A program made the translations under genes and the position numbers. A stretch of 64,000 nucleotides of DNA from positions 1-64,000 of the forward strand of contig JAEEXI010000009.1 of the NCBI GenBank assembly GCA_016291495.1. The letters are read 5' to 3'. The notes under the pieces are model-generated. The model made no database searches, was not told where the DNA came from, and was given only the letters and a program-made list of their open reading frames with translations. Shown here in pieces: positions 32,835 to 41,562 of the stretch; within the stretch, counting starts at the first letter, position 1, and every line of letters starts with the position of its first letter. This DNA comes from Prevotella sp. GTDB lineage: Bacteria; Bacteroidota; Bacteroidia; Bacteroidales; Bacteroidaceae.

Positions 32835-33467
32835 ATGAGTCAGAAGTATGTAAAATCACAGAACAAGAATTCGCACAATGCGAAGACTTACGGCAAGTAC
32901 TATGCCAAACCCGTGTATGATGAGAAATTCATCGAGACCGACGAGATTGCGGACTTCATCCAGACGCAGGCCACCCTGAAGCGCAGCGACATCAAGGCCG
33001 CCCTCGACGAGCTGGGTGCCGCCATGAAGCACTTCCTGGAGATGGGCCAGAAGATCCGCCTGGCAGGCATCGGCATCTTCAAGGTCGGCTTCTCCAGTAT
33101 CGGTGTAGCGAAGGCGGACGACTGTACCGCCAACACCATCACACGCCGCCGTGTGCTGTTCCAGCCTGAGATACAGCGCATCGTGACGGGTTCTGTCGAG
33201 AAGGAGGGCAAGATTGTACAGAAGTATGTCAATGCCAAGGCGCTGCTGAAGGACGTCGCCTTCGAGGAGGCGCACGGAAAGCTGGTGTCCGGTACTACGA
33301 CGACGACTCCTTCTGGTGGTTCCGGAGACAACGGCGGAACAACGGGTTCCGGTGACAATAACGGATCCACGGGTGATAATACCGGCGGTGGAAATACCGG
33401 AGGCGGTAATACCGGAGGTGGCGACAATGGTGGCGGTAATACCGGAGGCGGTTCTGATCCGAACTAA
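32835..33467 (+). CDS. HU-family DNA-binding protein with Gly/Asn tail
   Basis: 210 residues from MSQKYVKSQNKNS. Residues about 30-140 are the HU-like HMG-type fold of Bacteroidales (DEIADFIQTQATLKRSDIKA, HFLEMGQKIRLAGIGIFKVG, RRRVLFQPEI). The last ~65 residues are a low-complexity Thr/Ser then (GGGNTGGG) tail. Architectural DNA protein, probably working at the repeats within this module. The longer start at 32793 lies in the 7-mer repeat and is rejected. Confidence 0.82.
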   Translation: MSQKYVKSQNKNSHNAKTYGKYYAKPVYDEKFIETDEIADFIQTQATLKRSDIKAALDELGAAMKHFLEMGQKIRLAGIGIFKVGFSSIGVAKADDCTANTITRRRVLFQPEIQRIVTGSVEKEGKIVQKYVNAKALLKDVAFEEAHGKLVSGTTTTTPSGGSGDNGGTTGSGDNNGSTGDNTGGGNTGGGNTGGGDNGGGNTGGGSDPN

Positions 33468-33518
33468 GTTAGAGGTGAGAGGTAAGAAGTAAGAGGTAAG
33501 AAGTAACATGTGTGAAGT

Positions 33519-33611
33519 ATGAAGCGAGAGACTTTGAAACAGATTGTTCAGATCGTGATCACGATACTGACAGCGATTAGCTCGGCACTGTTCGTACAGT
33601 CGTGCCGTTAG
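33519..33611 (+). CDS. Smalltalk protein, 30 aa
   Basis: Basic start MKRETLKQIV, a single hydrophobic helix (QIVITILTAISSALFVQSC), ending CR. This is the signature of the 'smalltalk' micro-protein family that sits between HU and a cell-wall enzyme in Bacteroidales islands. A membrane or lipoprotein-like holin role has been imagined for such peptides but is unproven. It follows another run of GGTAAGA-type repeats (33471-33507). Confidence 0.8.
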   Translation: MKRETLKQIVQIVITILTAISSALFVQSCR

Positions 33612-33640
33612 AGGCAGAGGGGGTCCCCCTCTGCCTCCTT
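33612..33640 (+). terminator. Terminator after smalltalk gene
   Basis: AGGCAGAGGGG-GTC-CCCCTCTGCCT, an 11-bp perfect stem with a 3-base loop, followed by a pyrimidine-rich CCTTTCTTTC tail. Confidence 0.8.
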
Positions 33641-33738
33641 TCTTTCATTTGGTACGGCGGGACGACGCCGTGATTATTATAATATTAAAAATCACGCCGG
33701 ACCTTTGATGGTCCGAGCGAACCTTAAAAAATATTTTT

Positions 33739-34179
33739 ATGACGATGCAAACAGCTCGGGGTTTGCGAAACTGCAACCCCCTCAACATTATAAAAACAAA
33801 GAATACCGTATGGTTAGGCCAAATCCATACCGATGCAGAACAGACCTTCTGCCAGTTCTCAGAGATGGTCTATGGCTGCAGGGCAGCCCTGAAACTCCTT
33901 CGGACGTACTACACGAAATACGGCTGCACGACGCTGCGCAGGATTATCTCACGCTGGGCTCCGGAGTCGGAGAACAACGTACAGGCATATATCCGCAACG
34001 TCAGCCGGATGACCTGTATCGGAGCCACCACACCACTGCCCCCGATGAAGGCGGAGACCAGGGAGATATGGGTGAAGATTGTCCTTGCGATGGCGACGGT
34101 CGAGTGCGGCCTTGATGCCGAAGGTCAGGAGGAACTCCTGCCCTCCATCGAAGAGGCATGGCAACTTCTGAAGAGGTGA
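33739..34179 (+). CDS. P5-like peptidoglycan-active protein
   Basis: 146 residues. ARGLRNCNPLNII near the N-terminus is the opening motif of phage 'structural protein P5'/lytic transglycosylase-like proteins (R-N-x-N-P-x-N-I). FCQFSEMVYGCRAALKLLRT and TTLRRIISRWAPESENNVQA follow as in that family. It probably cuts or binds peptidoglycan, filling the slot that a muramoyl-alanine amidase holds in related islands. ATG 33745 is an alternative start. The 127-base gap before it has two small hairpins (CGGCG/CGCCG, GGACC/GGTCC). Confidence 0.75.
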   Translation: MTMQTARGLRNCNPLNIIKTKNTVWLGQIHTDAEQTFCQFSEMVYGCRAALKLLRTYYTKYGCTTLRRIISRWAPESENNVQAYIRNVSRMTCIGATTPLPPMKAETREIWVKIVLAMATVECGLDAEGQEELLPSIEEAWQLLKR

Positions 34180-34196
34180 GAGGTAAGAGGTAAATT

Positions 34197-34232
34197 AGCT
34201 CACAGAGGGTCCCTCTGTGAGCTGCTCTTTTT
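34197..34232 (+). terminator. Terminator closing the VapE-P5 module
   Basis: AGCTCACAGAGGG-T-CCCTCTGTGAGCT, a near-perfect palindrome, then GCTC and T5. It has the same GGGTCCC centre style as the smalltalk terminator. Confidence 0.88.
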
Positions 34233-34286
34233 CGTGATCTTCCAAATTTCGGTGTGGAAATTTTTCTTCATCTCAGTTTTTCTTCG

Positions 34287-34294
34287 TATATTTG
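34287..34294 (+). promoter_or_regulatory. -7 box of the 34401 gene
   Basis: TATATTTG, about 106 bases before the ATG, giving a leader with a GGTGGC/GCCACG-type small stem (34311-34329). Confidence 0.6.
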
Positions 34295-34400
34295 CAGATG
34301 CTACTGCTTAGGGTGGCTAAATGCCACGGGGATAGATGAATGATATAAACACCGCATCCCTAATGAGTAAACGAAATAAAGTAACTAAAACTATAAAACT

Positions 34401-35708
34401 ATGAAGAAATTAATCTTATTTTTGTCTTTGGCACTTGTAAGTAGCGTGGCTATTGCACGAGCTAATTACGGAAAGTATTCCATGCAACACAGCACATCAG
34501 AAGATGTATTACAAAAATACATAGGACAGCATGTAAAAATGTTCTCGTATTCACCAGGCAATGGCAGAGATGATTCTTATGATCCATATAGGTTTGAAGA
34601 TATGGGTGGTAAAACAGATGTTATTTATACCGTTGAAAAAATCAAGGTAGGTAAATTTATATTTATAGACCTAATTAGTGATTCTGGGAAGAAAGTAAAA
34701 GTAAAGGTGAATTTAAATCACGAACGCAATTACAAAGGGATGGAAACCTGTGAAAGTTTCTTCTTGGTTGATAAATTTGAAGCAGACAAAAAGAATTACA
34801 TCGGAAAAGTTATCAATAATGCTGATGGTCAACCTGTGGCAAAAGTGATTGATTTAAAAATGCTTGGATACTATGATATACCACCAACACCTCATATTGT
34901 TATCAAGAGCGATTTTGATGGAAGTATCATTTCATGTACTGAAGAAGAAGCAAAGATTGCCTGCTCGTATTATGGAAAGATACTTTCACATCCCAAAGTT
35001 AAACGCCAATATAAGGTGTTAGGTATCACTTATCCGACAACGGAAGAAATGTATATGTCCAAGTATGCATTATATAATTTACAGAATCCTGAAGAGCCAA
35101 ATAAAAAGCATGCCTGCCGGGTAGATAATCCAGAATATGATGCGTTTAAGGACGACTTAGAAGGTCATTATGTGTCTGTTCTTTCAAAGGTTGAAAAACC
35201 CTCCAATCCTGCTATAAGATATGGAAAGACAACAACCATCGAAGATAAAGACAAGAACATATCTAAATACAGTTATATAGACAATGTGATTGATATTTTA
35301 ATCTTTGGAGGAAGCAAACAGTTTAATTATATCCTCAGAAATGTATCAAATAATTCTATAAAAGTTATTTGGAACGAAGCTGTTTTTGTAGATTATGATG
35401 GAACCACATCAAAAATAATGCATACAGGCACGAAGTATTCCCAAAGAGAGGGGGATCAACCTGCAACAACGATAATTAAGGGAGCAAAAATTGAAGATTT
35501 GGCAGTTCCAAATTGCAATGTTAGATATAGTGAAGCCTTAAATGAGTGGGTGACGGAATCTATGTATCCATCAAAACCGGCTCTGGAGCCAGGTCAACTA
35601 AGATTGATGTTGCCAATTCAAATTAAAGATGTAGTAAATGAATATATCTTTGTATTTGATGTTAATTATGTATATGACCATCCTGAAAGATTGACTTTGG
35701 CAGAATAA
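34401..35708 (+). CDS. Secreted protein of unknown function, 435 aa
   Basis: Type I signal peptide (MKKLILFLSLALVSSVAIARA). The mature part is Lys/Asp/Tyr-rich and beta-prone, with two similar-looking sections that each open with a 'QHVKMFSYSPGN' or 'GHYVSVLSKVEK' phrase and continue to a Val/Ile-rich sheet (LISDSGKKVKVKVNL; FGGSKQFNYILRNVSNNSIK), suggesting an internal duplication. No known catalytic motif. Markedly AT-rich compared with both neighbours, which fits recent acquisition. It is monocistronic or paired with the small lipoprotein-like gene that follows. Confidence 0.7.
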   Translation: MKKLILFLSLALVSSVAIARANYGKYSMQHSTSEDVLQKYIGQHVKMFSYSPGNGRDDSYDPYRFEDMGGKTDVIYTVEKIKVGKFIFIDLISDSGKKVKVKVNLNHERNYKGMETCESFFLVDKFEADKKNYIGKVINNADGQPVAKVIDLKMLGYYDIPPTPHIVIKSDFDGSIISCTEEEAKIACSYYGKILSHPKVKRQYKVLGITYPTTEEMYMSKYALYNLQNPEEPNKKHACRVDNPEYDAFKDDLEGHYVSVLSKVEKPSNPAIRYGKTTTIEDKDKNISKYSYIDNVIDILIFGGSKQFNYILRNVSNNSIKVIWNEAVFVDYDGTTSKIMHTGTKYSQREGDQPATTIIKGAKIEDLAVPNCNVRYSEALNEWVTESMYPSKPALEPGQLRLMLPIQIKDVVNEYIFVFDVNYVYDHPERLTLAE

Positions 35709-35731
35709 TACAATCTTTAAAACTATAAAGT

Positions 35732-35845
35732 ATGAAGAAATTGAAGATTTGGAGCATGATGATGCCGATATTAATAGCTTGCGGCGGACTTGGCAAGCAT
35801 TGCACTAAAGTGCGACGAACAGGACGAAGAAAGGCTAATATCTAA
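35732..35845 (+). CDS. Small lipoprotein-like peptide reading into repeats, 37 aa
   Basis: MKKLKIWSMMMPILIACGG looks like the start of a tiny lipoprotein, 23 bases after the previous stop; the last 15 codons ([12 protein letters not shown]) are encoded by the tandem repeat array. The original end was probably overwritten by the repeat. It resembles in size and style the 38-residue lipoprotein at 37716. Weakly supported as an expressed gene. Confidence 0.4.
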   Translation: MKKLKIWSMMMPILIACGGLGKHCTKVRRTGRRKANI

Positions 35846-35974
35846 AGTGCGCTGAACGGGACGAAGAGGGGAAGGCTTTGCACTGAAGTGCGACGAACGG
35901 GACGAAGAGGGGGCAAGCATCGCACTAAAGTGCGCTGAACGGGACGAAGAGGGAAAGGCATCGTATTGAAGTGC
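35802..35974. repeat. Tandem array of ~41-bp palindromic units
   Basis: Five units with ends at 35813, 35850, 35891, 35933 and 35974 (period 37-42 bp). Each has a small palindrome GCACT-AA-AGTGC (degenerate in the second and last) followed by GMYGAACGGGACGAAGAGGG. Successive units alternate GACGAAC and GCTGAAC. There are no unique spacers, so it is not CRISPR; it resembles a clustered REP-type intergenic repeat. Confidence 0.75.
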
Positions 35975-35986
35975 CGAGGAACGTCA

Positions 35987-36733
35987 TCAGAATTGTTCCC
36001 CGGCTTTGATGAAGTCCATCACCTCCTCGTGCGTCACGCCGATTAGTTGCATATTCTTGCGGTTATACTTGTGCAGGTTGTCAATGCAGTTCTCGAAATA
36101 GTGCACGAAACTCTCGGTGAAGTCAGCAATGAAGTATTTGGTTCCCTTCATATCGAGTATGGCAGCCACGCACTCGCCCCCCGTCATCTCATCATGGTAG
36201 TAATCCTCTGTGAACCGCTGACGGAGTTCGTTCTTGCGATCGAGTTGAATTCTGTAATTCTTCTCGATGTCATTGATGTACGAATAGCATTCACCCACGT
36301 TCCTGATAAATCGCAGATTGCCCACGTCGCGCCACGTACTGATATCGTTAGTAAAAATGTTCTCCGCCGTCTTGTCGCGCTGTAGGAGTACTCCGCCGGC
36401 GATAGCTGAGAAGAAGGCATTGACCTCGTTATCGTTCAGTCGAAGCACACTGTCACGGGGCAGCGTGCTTATGCGTGTCAGCGTCGAGTCCCACTCCACA
36501 AGTATTGAGTCAATTTTGCGCATGTTTTGCGCGAAGTCCTCGATGTTTGCAATGACCATCATCGACGTCTGCCGACGATTCTTTATCTGATGCCGCTGTT
36601 CGAGCCATGTTGCTGTACCAAAGGTCAGAACAATGGAAATGGTGGTGCCGAGGAACGTCATCAGCACTTCCTTAAGCCATCCCTTTATTGTCAGGTCGCG
36701 CCCGAACTTGGGCATCTTGAATTTCGCGTTCAT
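35987..36733 (-). CDS. Membrane-anchored protein of unknown function, 248 aa
   Basis: One N-terminal membrane helix (VLMTFLGTTISIVLTFGTATWL) after a basic leader, then a helical domain, with no recognised motif. The helix-proximal QRHQIKNRRQTSMMVIANIE and a Tyr/Asp-rich middle (EDYYHDEMTGGECVAAI) suggest a sensor or scaffold facing the periplasm or cytoplasm. It follows the 36735 gene after one base, so they are co-expressed. A 20-bp stretch spanning its stop codon is repeated exactly within its own 5' coding region. Confidence 0.6.
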   Translation of the reverse strand: MNAKFKMPKFGRDLTIKGWLKEVLMTFLGTTISIVLTFGTATWLEQRHQIKNRRQTSMMVIANIEDFAQNMRKIDSILVEWDSTLTRISTLPRDSVLRLNDNEVNAFFSAIAGGVLLQRDKTAENIFTNDISTWRDVGNLRFIRNVGECYSYINDIEKNYRIQLDRKNELRQRFTEDYYHDEMTGGECVAAILDMKGTKYFIADFTESFVHYFENCIDNLHKYNRKNMQLIGVTHEEVMDFIKAGEQF

Positions 36734-36734
36734 G

Positions 36735-37688
36735 TTATTTCTTGTTGATGAACTCTTCGAATCGTTTGACGGTGTCGTTGTAAACTTGGGGCTGTAGGTA
36801 CCAAAGATAGGAAGCGTTGCGTTCTGCCTCTATCTCACGGGAACTGGTATTAATCATGAAGTTTGGGGTATCTAAAACGACCTTCTGGCCCTCCTCCTTG
36901 CTGAGACGGCGGAACTCTCCCTTGTCGTTCATCAAGATGATGTTCTCGCCACTGTGTGCCTGCCTCTCTTCCTGGCTACGCAGCATATTAGGTGATAGCC
37001 AGTTCACCAGCGGCTGTCCGATATGCCAGTCACGGGTCTGCACCATGAAGGATTTCTCACCGTCCACCATCACCACGGGGATAGCAAAGCGATTTGCGTT
37101 GGTATGGGCCGTCAGCATCTGCTCCATAGCCAAGTTGAGTCTGATGTTAAACTGCTCCAAGTTCTTAATGCGCTTGTTGGCAGGGGCCTTGTCGTTGTCG
37201 TAGAACGCCTGCATGACATGCAGGAAACCGCGTCGCGTGTCGGGGTATATCGAGATGAGGGTGAGACCGGTTTTCAGACGGTTGTAGATGGTTGCGGCGT
37301 CGTAGCGGCCCAACTGATCTTCGGCGGCATCGACCGACAGTTCCATAAAGTCGCAGGCATTGTCCACGCTGCCCTGCATGAGGTAGATGGTACTGAGCAG
37401 GGAATACGTGTTGGCAAGGAGTGTGTCCTTCTGCTCCTTTTGCGCCTTGGCAATCTCCAGTGCCTTGTGGGCGTAACTGATGGCACGGTCGTACTTGCCA
37501 TCGGTGTTGACGGCGATGCCAATCAGTGCGGTGGCTGCGTCGTACTGCTTCTTGCCATCTGTTGGATTCGCATCAGCCAGCTTCACCGTCTGCTCGGCCA
37601 TCTTCAAGTTTTCTTCTTCTGTGTTCTGTGCATTCACCTGAAATGCCACGGCGCATGTGAGCGCTACGATAGTTACAATTCTTTTCAT
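36735..37688 (-). CDS. Secreted TPR-like protein of unknown function
   Basis: 317 residues. Signal peptide ends QVNA-Q. Residues about 25-170 are helical with a TPR-like rhythm (YDRAISYAHKALEIAKAQKE, NTYSLLSTIYLMQGSVDNAC, DFMELSVDAAEDQLGRYDAA). The remainder (MVDGEKSFMVQTRDWHIGQP) is unassigned. Likely a periplasmic scaffold. It lies between the small lipoprotein 37716 and the membrane protein 35987 in the same direction. Confidence 0.6.
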   Translation of the reverse strand: MKRIVTIVALTCAVAFQVNAQNTEEENLKMAEQTVKLADANPTDGKKQYDAATALIGIAVNTDGKYDRAISYAHKALEIAKAQKEQKDTLLANTYSLLSTIYLMQGSVDNACDFMELSVDAAEDQLGRYDAATIYNRLKTGLTLISIYPDTRRGFLHVMQAFYDNDKAPANKRIKNLEQFNIRLNLAMEQMLTAHTNANRFAIPVVMVDGEKSFMVQTRDWHIGQPLVNWLSPNMLRSQEERQAHSGENIILMNDKGEFRRLSKEEGQKVVLDTPNFMINTSSREIEAERNASYLWYLQPQVYNDTVKRFEEFINKK

Positions 37689-37715
37689 TTTCTTATTAGT
37701 TTATTTATGGATAAA

Positions 37716-37832
37716 TCAGTCGATGGAGATGACTTTGAGATTCTCGCCTGCGTCGAGAGCAGCCTTGATTTCCTTGCCGCCGCAGCCTGCCAGTATAATC
37801 AGGGCTACTAAGAGGGGTAGTAATTTCTTCAT
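37716..37832 (-). CDS. Tiny lipoprotein, 38 aa
   Basis: MKKLLPLLVALIILAGCGGK gives a full lipoprotein signal (LAGC), leaving a mature peptide of 22 residues ending NLKVISID. It sits 10 bases after manA and 27 before the TPR gene, so it opens the unknown three-gene cluster or ends the manA operon. Confidence 0.65.
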   Translation of the reverse strand: MKKLLPLLVALIILAGCGGKEIKAALDAGENLKVISID

Positions 37833-37842
37833 GATTTATTTT

Positions 37843-38739
37843 CTATACGTACGTCTCGAGAAATTTGACGGTACCGGCTGCGTGTACCTCTTTTGCGGTG
37901 GCAGGGAGGAGGATGGTCTCGCCGGCACGGAAACCGACCTGTTCACCATCAACGGTTAGGGTGCCTTCGCCTTTCAGGCCTATCAGGATGACAAAGGAGT
38001 CGAGCTCGCTGTAATCGATGGTCATGGGCTCTGTCAGGTCGTAGACGGCGGTGTTGAAATAAGGGCATTCCACCAATAACTGACCTTCGTTCTTCTGAGG
38101 CGTATAGGCGGTACGATAGTCATCGAGCACGGTGTAGTCGATGCTTTCCGCTGCCTCCTGGGTATGCAGCTGGCGGTAGTTGCCGTCCTTGTCTTTCCGT
38201 TTGTAGTCGTAGATGCGGTAGGTGACGTCGGAGGTCTGCTGGATTTCCGCGAGGTAGCAGCCGGCACCGATGGCGTGGATGCGTCCGGCGGGGATGAAGA
38301 AACAGTCGCCTTCCTTGACGTTGTAGCGGGCAAGGGCATCGCAGATGGTATCGTCGGCCACCATCTGCTTATACTGTTCGGGTGTGATCTGCATCTTCAG
38401 TCCGTTGTACAGCATGGCCTCGGGAGCACTCTCCATGACGAACCACATCTCTGTCTTGCCACGAGGCTTACCCTGTCGGTGCGCTATTTCATCGGTGGGA
38501 TGTACCTGGATGCTCAGGTCCTGACGGGCATTGATGAACTTGATGAGCAGCGGGAACTCATCGCCGAAACGCTGGTAGTTGGCTTCGCCGACCAATGCGG
38601 CTTTTTCCGTCCTTACTATCTCGTTGAGGCTCCTGCCGTCTTCCGACAGTGTCTCGTTGCCTGGCACACCGCTGATCTGCCAGCTCTCCGTTCCCCATAT
38701 CAAGGTCTTTAACAGGGGCTTGAATTTGAAATATTTCAT
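37843..38739 (-). CDS. manA: Mannose-6-phosphate isomerase, class I
   Basis: 298 residues. Cupin fold with zinc ligands in LSIQVHPTDEIA, GKTEMWFVMES and the IHAIGAG block, plus the family's IAEIQQTSD-like segment (YLAEIQQTSDVTYRIYDYKR). It interconverts fructose-6-P and mannose-6-P for GDP-mannose and glycan use. The N-terminus is compressed: IWG is followed at once by TESWQISGVPGNETL, whereas typical homologues have about 20 more residues between IWGG and ESWEIS. It lies 10 bases after trkH. Confidence 0.9.
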   Translation of the reverse strand: MKYFKFKPLLKTLIWGTESWQISGVPGNETLSEDGRSLNEIVRTEKAALVGEANYQRFGDEFPLLIKFINARQDLSIQVHPTDEIAHRQGKPRGKTEMWFVMESAPEAMLYNGLKMQITPEQYKQMVADDTICDALARYNVKEGDCFFIPAGRIHAIGAGCYLAEIQQTSDVTYRIYDYKRKDKDGNYRQLHTQEAAESIDYTVLDDYRTAYTPQKNEGQLLVECPYFNTAVYDLTEPMTIDYSELDSFVILIGLKGEGTLTVDGEQVGFRAGETILLPATAKEVHAAGTVKFLETYV

Positions 38740-38749
38740 GTCGTTATGT

Positions 38750-40210
38750 TTAGTTGTCTTTCCAGAATCCCCGGGTGAAGATGACCAATACGCTCATAAT
38801 CTCCAGACGACCAACCAGCATCAGGAAGGAACACGTCCACTTGATGAAGTCGGGTAGCTGGCTCCATGACATCTCCGGACCAATCTGGGTTCCCAGCGAG
38901 GGACCGACATTGCTGATACAGCTCAGGGCTATCGTGATGGCATTGGTGTTGTCGATGCCGGCAACAATCATGATGGTGGCCGACAGGATGACCATCAGGG
39001 TGAAGATGGCAAAGAAGGCGAGCAGCGAGTTGAGTTTCTGCTGGGCAACGGGTTGGCCGTCGATTTTCACGGGGAGGACAGCATTCGGGTGCAGCAGCTT
39101 GTGGAACTCATTGCGTAACACCTTGATGGTCATCACACCGCGGATGCACTTGAAACCGCCTGTGGTGGAACCAGAACAGGCTCCCAGGAACATCAGACAG
39201 CCCAGGATGACCCACGTGATGTGGGGCCACATGCCGGCATCGTCGTTGAACAGGCCTGTCGTCGTGATAAACGATACCACCTGGAACAATGAGGAGCGGA
39301 ACGCGCGTTCCAGTCCGTAGCCATTATGCGACATCAACAGGTACATGATCCATGCTGTGGAGGCGGCGACGACAAAGATATACAGCTTGAACTCCGAACT
39401 CTTAAACAGATTGGCAAACCGAAGACGGAACACTGCCAGATAGAGCATGGTGAAGTTGATTCCGGCAAGGAACTGGAAGAGAATGGCCAGATATTCAATG
39501 GTTGGGGAATGGAAGAAGGCTGCCGAGTCGTTATGCGGGGCGAATCCTCCTGTCGCAGTGGTGGTCATGGCGTAGTTGATACTGTCGAACACGTCCATGC
39601 CGGCAAGATAGAATGAGAGGATGCAGGCAATGGTCAAGCCCGAATAGACAGACCAGATCCATTTCGCCGTCGTCGACAGGCGGGGGTGCATCTTCGAACG
39701 GATGGGGCCAGTAGCCTCGGCGGCAAAGACCTTCACACTGCCACTACCCACCATTGAGGGCAAAATGGCTATCGTGAAGAACACGATTCCCAAGGCACCG
39801 ATCCATTGCGTCTGCGTGCGCCAGAAAAGGATGGCATGGGGCATCCATTCCACGTCGTCAATCACCGTGGCTCCTGTGGTGGTAAAGCCGGACATCGTCT
39901 CAAAGAAGGCATCTGTCACATTGTCGATATAACCGCCAATGAGGAAGGGTATCATGCCGAAAATAGTGAACACGGTCCATGTCAGTGTGACTAGCATATA
40001 GGCATCACGCCGGCCGAGGTTGTTATTGGCGTTCCTTCCCAGGAATTTCAGAATGAAGCCGCAGCTGAGGGTAAACAGCGTTGACAGCAGGAAGGCCATC
40101 ATATCGTCTTCCATATAATACAAGGATATACCTGAGCAACAGGCCAGCAAGACTCCTAGTAGCAGGAGCAGCGAACCGATAATCTTGTATATCAGCGGGA
40201 AGTTTACCAT
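38750..40210 (-). CDS. trkH: Potassium uptake channel subunit TrkH
   Basis: 486 residues, multi-spanning. The P-loop-like selectivity segments occur four times as in SKT proteins (MSGFTTTGATVIDDV; AMTTTATGGFAPHN; SFITTTGLFNDD; ISNVGPSLGTQIG). With TrkA it imports potassium. Its start overlaps trkA by 7 bases, so the two are translationally coupled. Confidence 0.95.
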   Translation of the reverse strand: MVNFPLIYKIIGSLLLLLGVLLACCSGISLYYMEDDMMAFLLSTLFTLSCGFILKFLGRNANNNLGRRDAYMLVTLTWTVFTIFGMIPFLIGGYIDNVTDAFFETMSGFTTTGATVIDDVEWMPHAILFWRTQTQWIGALGIVFFTIAILPSMVGSGSVKVFAAEATGPIRSKMHPRLSTTAKWIWSVYSGLTIACILSFYLAGMDVFDSINYAMTTTATGGFAPHNDSAAFFHSPTIEYLAILFQFLAGINFTMLYLAVFRLRFANLFKSSEFKLYIFVVAASTAWIMYLLMSHNGYGLERAFRSSLFQVVSFITTTGLFNDDAGMWPHITWVILGCLMFLGACSGSTTGGFKCIRGVMTIKVLRNEFHKLLHPNAVLPVKIDGQPVAQQKLNSLLAFFAIFTLMVILSATIMIVAGIDNTNAITIALSCISNVGPSLGTQIGPEMSWSQLPDFIKWTCSFLMLVGRLEIMSVLVIFTRGFWKDN

Positions 40211-41562
40211 AGTGCGTTAGCCTTGAAATACTTCTCCAGTTTCTTCAGGTTGTGTTCGTGACAGAAGACCATGACGGAGTCGCCTGCCATAATCTGGGTG
40301 TTACCATTGACGAGGATGCCTTCCTCGTTACGCACCAGTCCGCCGATGGTGACACCAAAGGGCAGTCCCAGGTCCTTGACAGGTTTCTTGGTGACTCGGG
40401 AACCTTCTGCGGCAACGAACTCGGCGACGTCGGAGTCGACCATCATCAGGGAGCGTACATTGGTGACATCCGCGTCGAGCATCATCTGATAGATATGGCT
40501 GGCAGCCACCGTCTTCTTATTGATAATCGTGCCGATGTCCAGACTCTCCGCCATATCCACATAGTCGAGGTTCTCCACCATTGCCACCGTCTTGCGGACA
40601 CCCAGGCGCTTGGCTGTCAGACAGGCAAGGATGTTGGTCTCGGCATTGCCTGTCAGGGCGACAAAGGCCTGAGTGGACTCAATGCCTTCCTCTTGCAACA
40701 GACCGAGGTCGCGGCCGTCACCATGGATAATCATGGTGTCGGTATCGCTGAGCAGTTCGTTGAGCTGTTCACAGCGGCGCTCACTCTTCTCGATAATCTT
40801 CAGGTTCATGTAGTCGGGCAGCGTCAGTCCTACGCGTACTGCCGTCTTTCCTCCTCCCATGGCGATAACGTTCTTGACATCCGCATAGTGCTCCTTTCCG
40901 GAAATCTTACGGATATAGGGAATGTACTCACTCGTCGTCATGAAGTAGGCGAGGTCGTTCACACACAGCATGTCATTACCACTGGGAATCAGGGTCTCAC
41001 CACCTCGTTTGATGGCTACAATATGGTAGGGATCGTCAGGACCGCAGAGGGTCTTGAGGGGCTGGTCGAGTATCTCACAGGTCTCACGCAGTTTGATGCC
41101 CAGCATGACCAAGGCTCCGTCGTGAACGTCCCAACGCTGTCTGACCCACGACATCCTCAGGCCATTGGTGATGTCGATGGCGGCAAGGACCTCGGGATAG
41201 ATGAGGGAGTTGATGCCCATCTCCTCAAAGAAAGGCTTCAGATGCGGAGCCAGATACTCGTAATTGTCAATGCGTGCCACCGTCTTCTTGGCTCCTAAGG
41301 CATGGGCAATGCTGCAGGCGTTCATGTTCTTGCTCTCATCGGGAGTTACCCCCACAAAGAGGTCGGCAGACTCTGTGCCTGCTTCTTTCAAGATCTTGAT
41401 GCTCGTAGGAGAGCCTTGAATCGTCATGATGTCATAACGGCTGTCGAGTCCGGCCAGTCGTGCGGCATCCGGATCAATCAGGACGCAATCCTGATGATCG
41501 CGTGACAGAAGTTTCGACAGGTGAGTTCCTACGGCACCTGCACCGGCAATCACAATCTTCAT
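40204..41562 (-). CDS. trkA: Trk potassium system NAD-binding gating subunit TrkA
   Basis: 452 residues with two RCK-N Rossmann units, the first opening [20 protein letters not shown] and the second [20 protein letters not shown], each followed by an RCK-C domain. It binds NAD(H)/ATP and gates TrkH. It overlaps dxs by 4 bases upstream and trkH by 7 downstream. Confidence 0.95.
   Translation of the reverse strand: MKIVIAGAGAVGTHLSKLLSRDHQDCVLIDPDAARLAGLDSRYDIMTIQGSPTSIKILKEAGTESADLFVGVTPDESKNMNACSIAHALGAKKTVARIDNYEYLAPHLKPFFEEMGINSLIYPEVLAAIDITNGLRMSWVRQRWDVHDGALVMLGIKLRETCEILDQPLKTLCGPDDPYHIVAIKRGGETLIPSGNDMLCVNDLAYFMTTSEYIPYIRKISGKEHYADVKNVIAMGGGKTAVRVGLTLPDYMNLKIIEKSERRCEQLNELLSDTDTMIIHGDGRDLGLLQEEGIESTQAFVALTGNAETNILACLTAKRLGVRKTVAMVENLDYVDMAESLDIGTIINKKTVAASHIYQMMLDADVTNVRSLMMVDSDVAEFVAAEGSRVTKKPVKDLGLPFGVTIGGLVRNEEGILVNGNTQIMAGDSVMVFCHEHNLKKLEKYFKANALW

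Noticed and set aside
35802..35974. Possible CRISPR array
   Set aside because: Units abut with no unique spacers, vary in length, and no cas gene is in the window.
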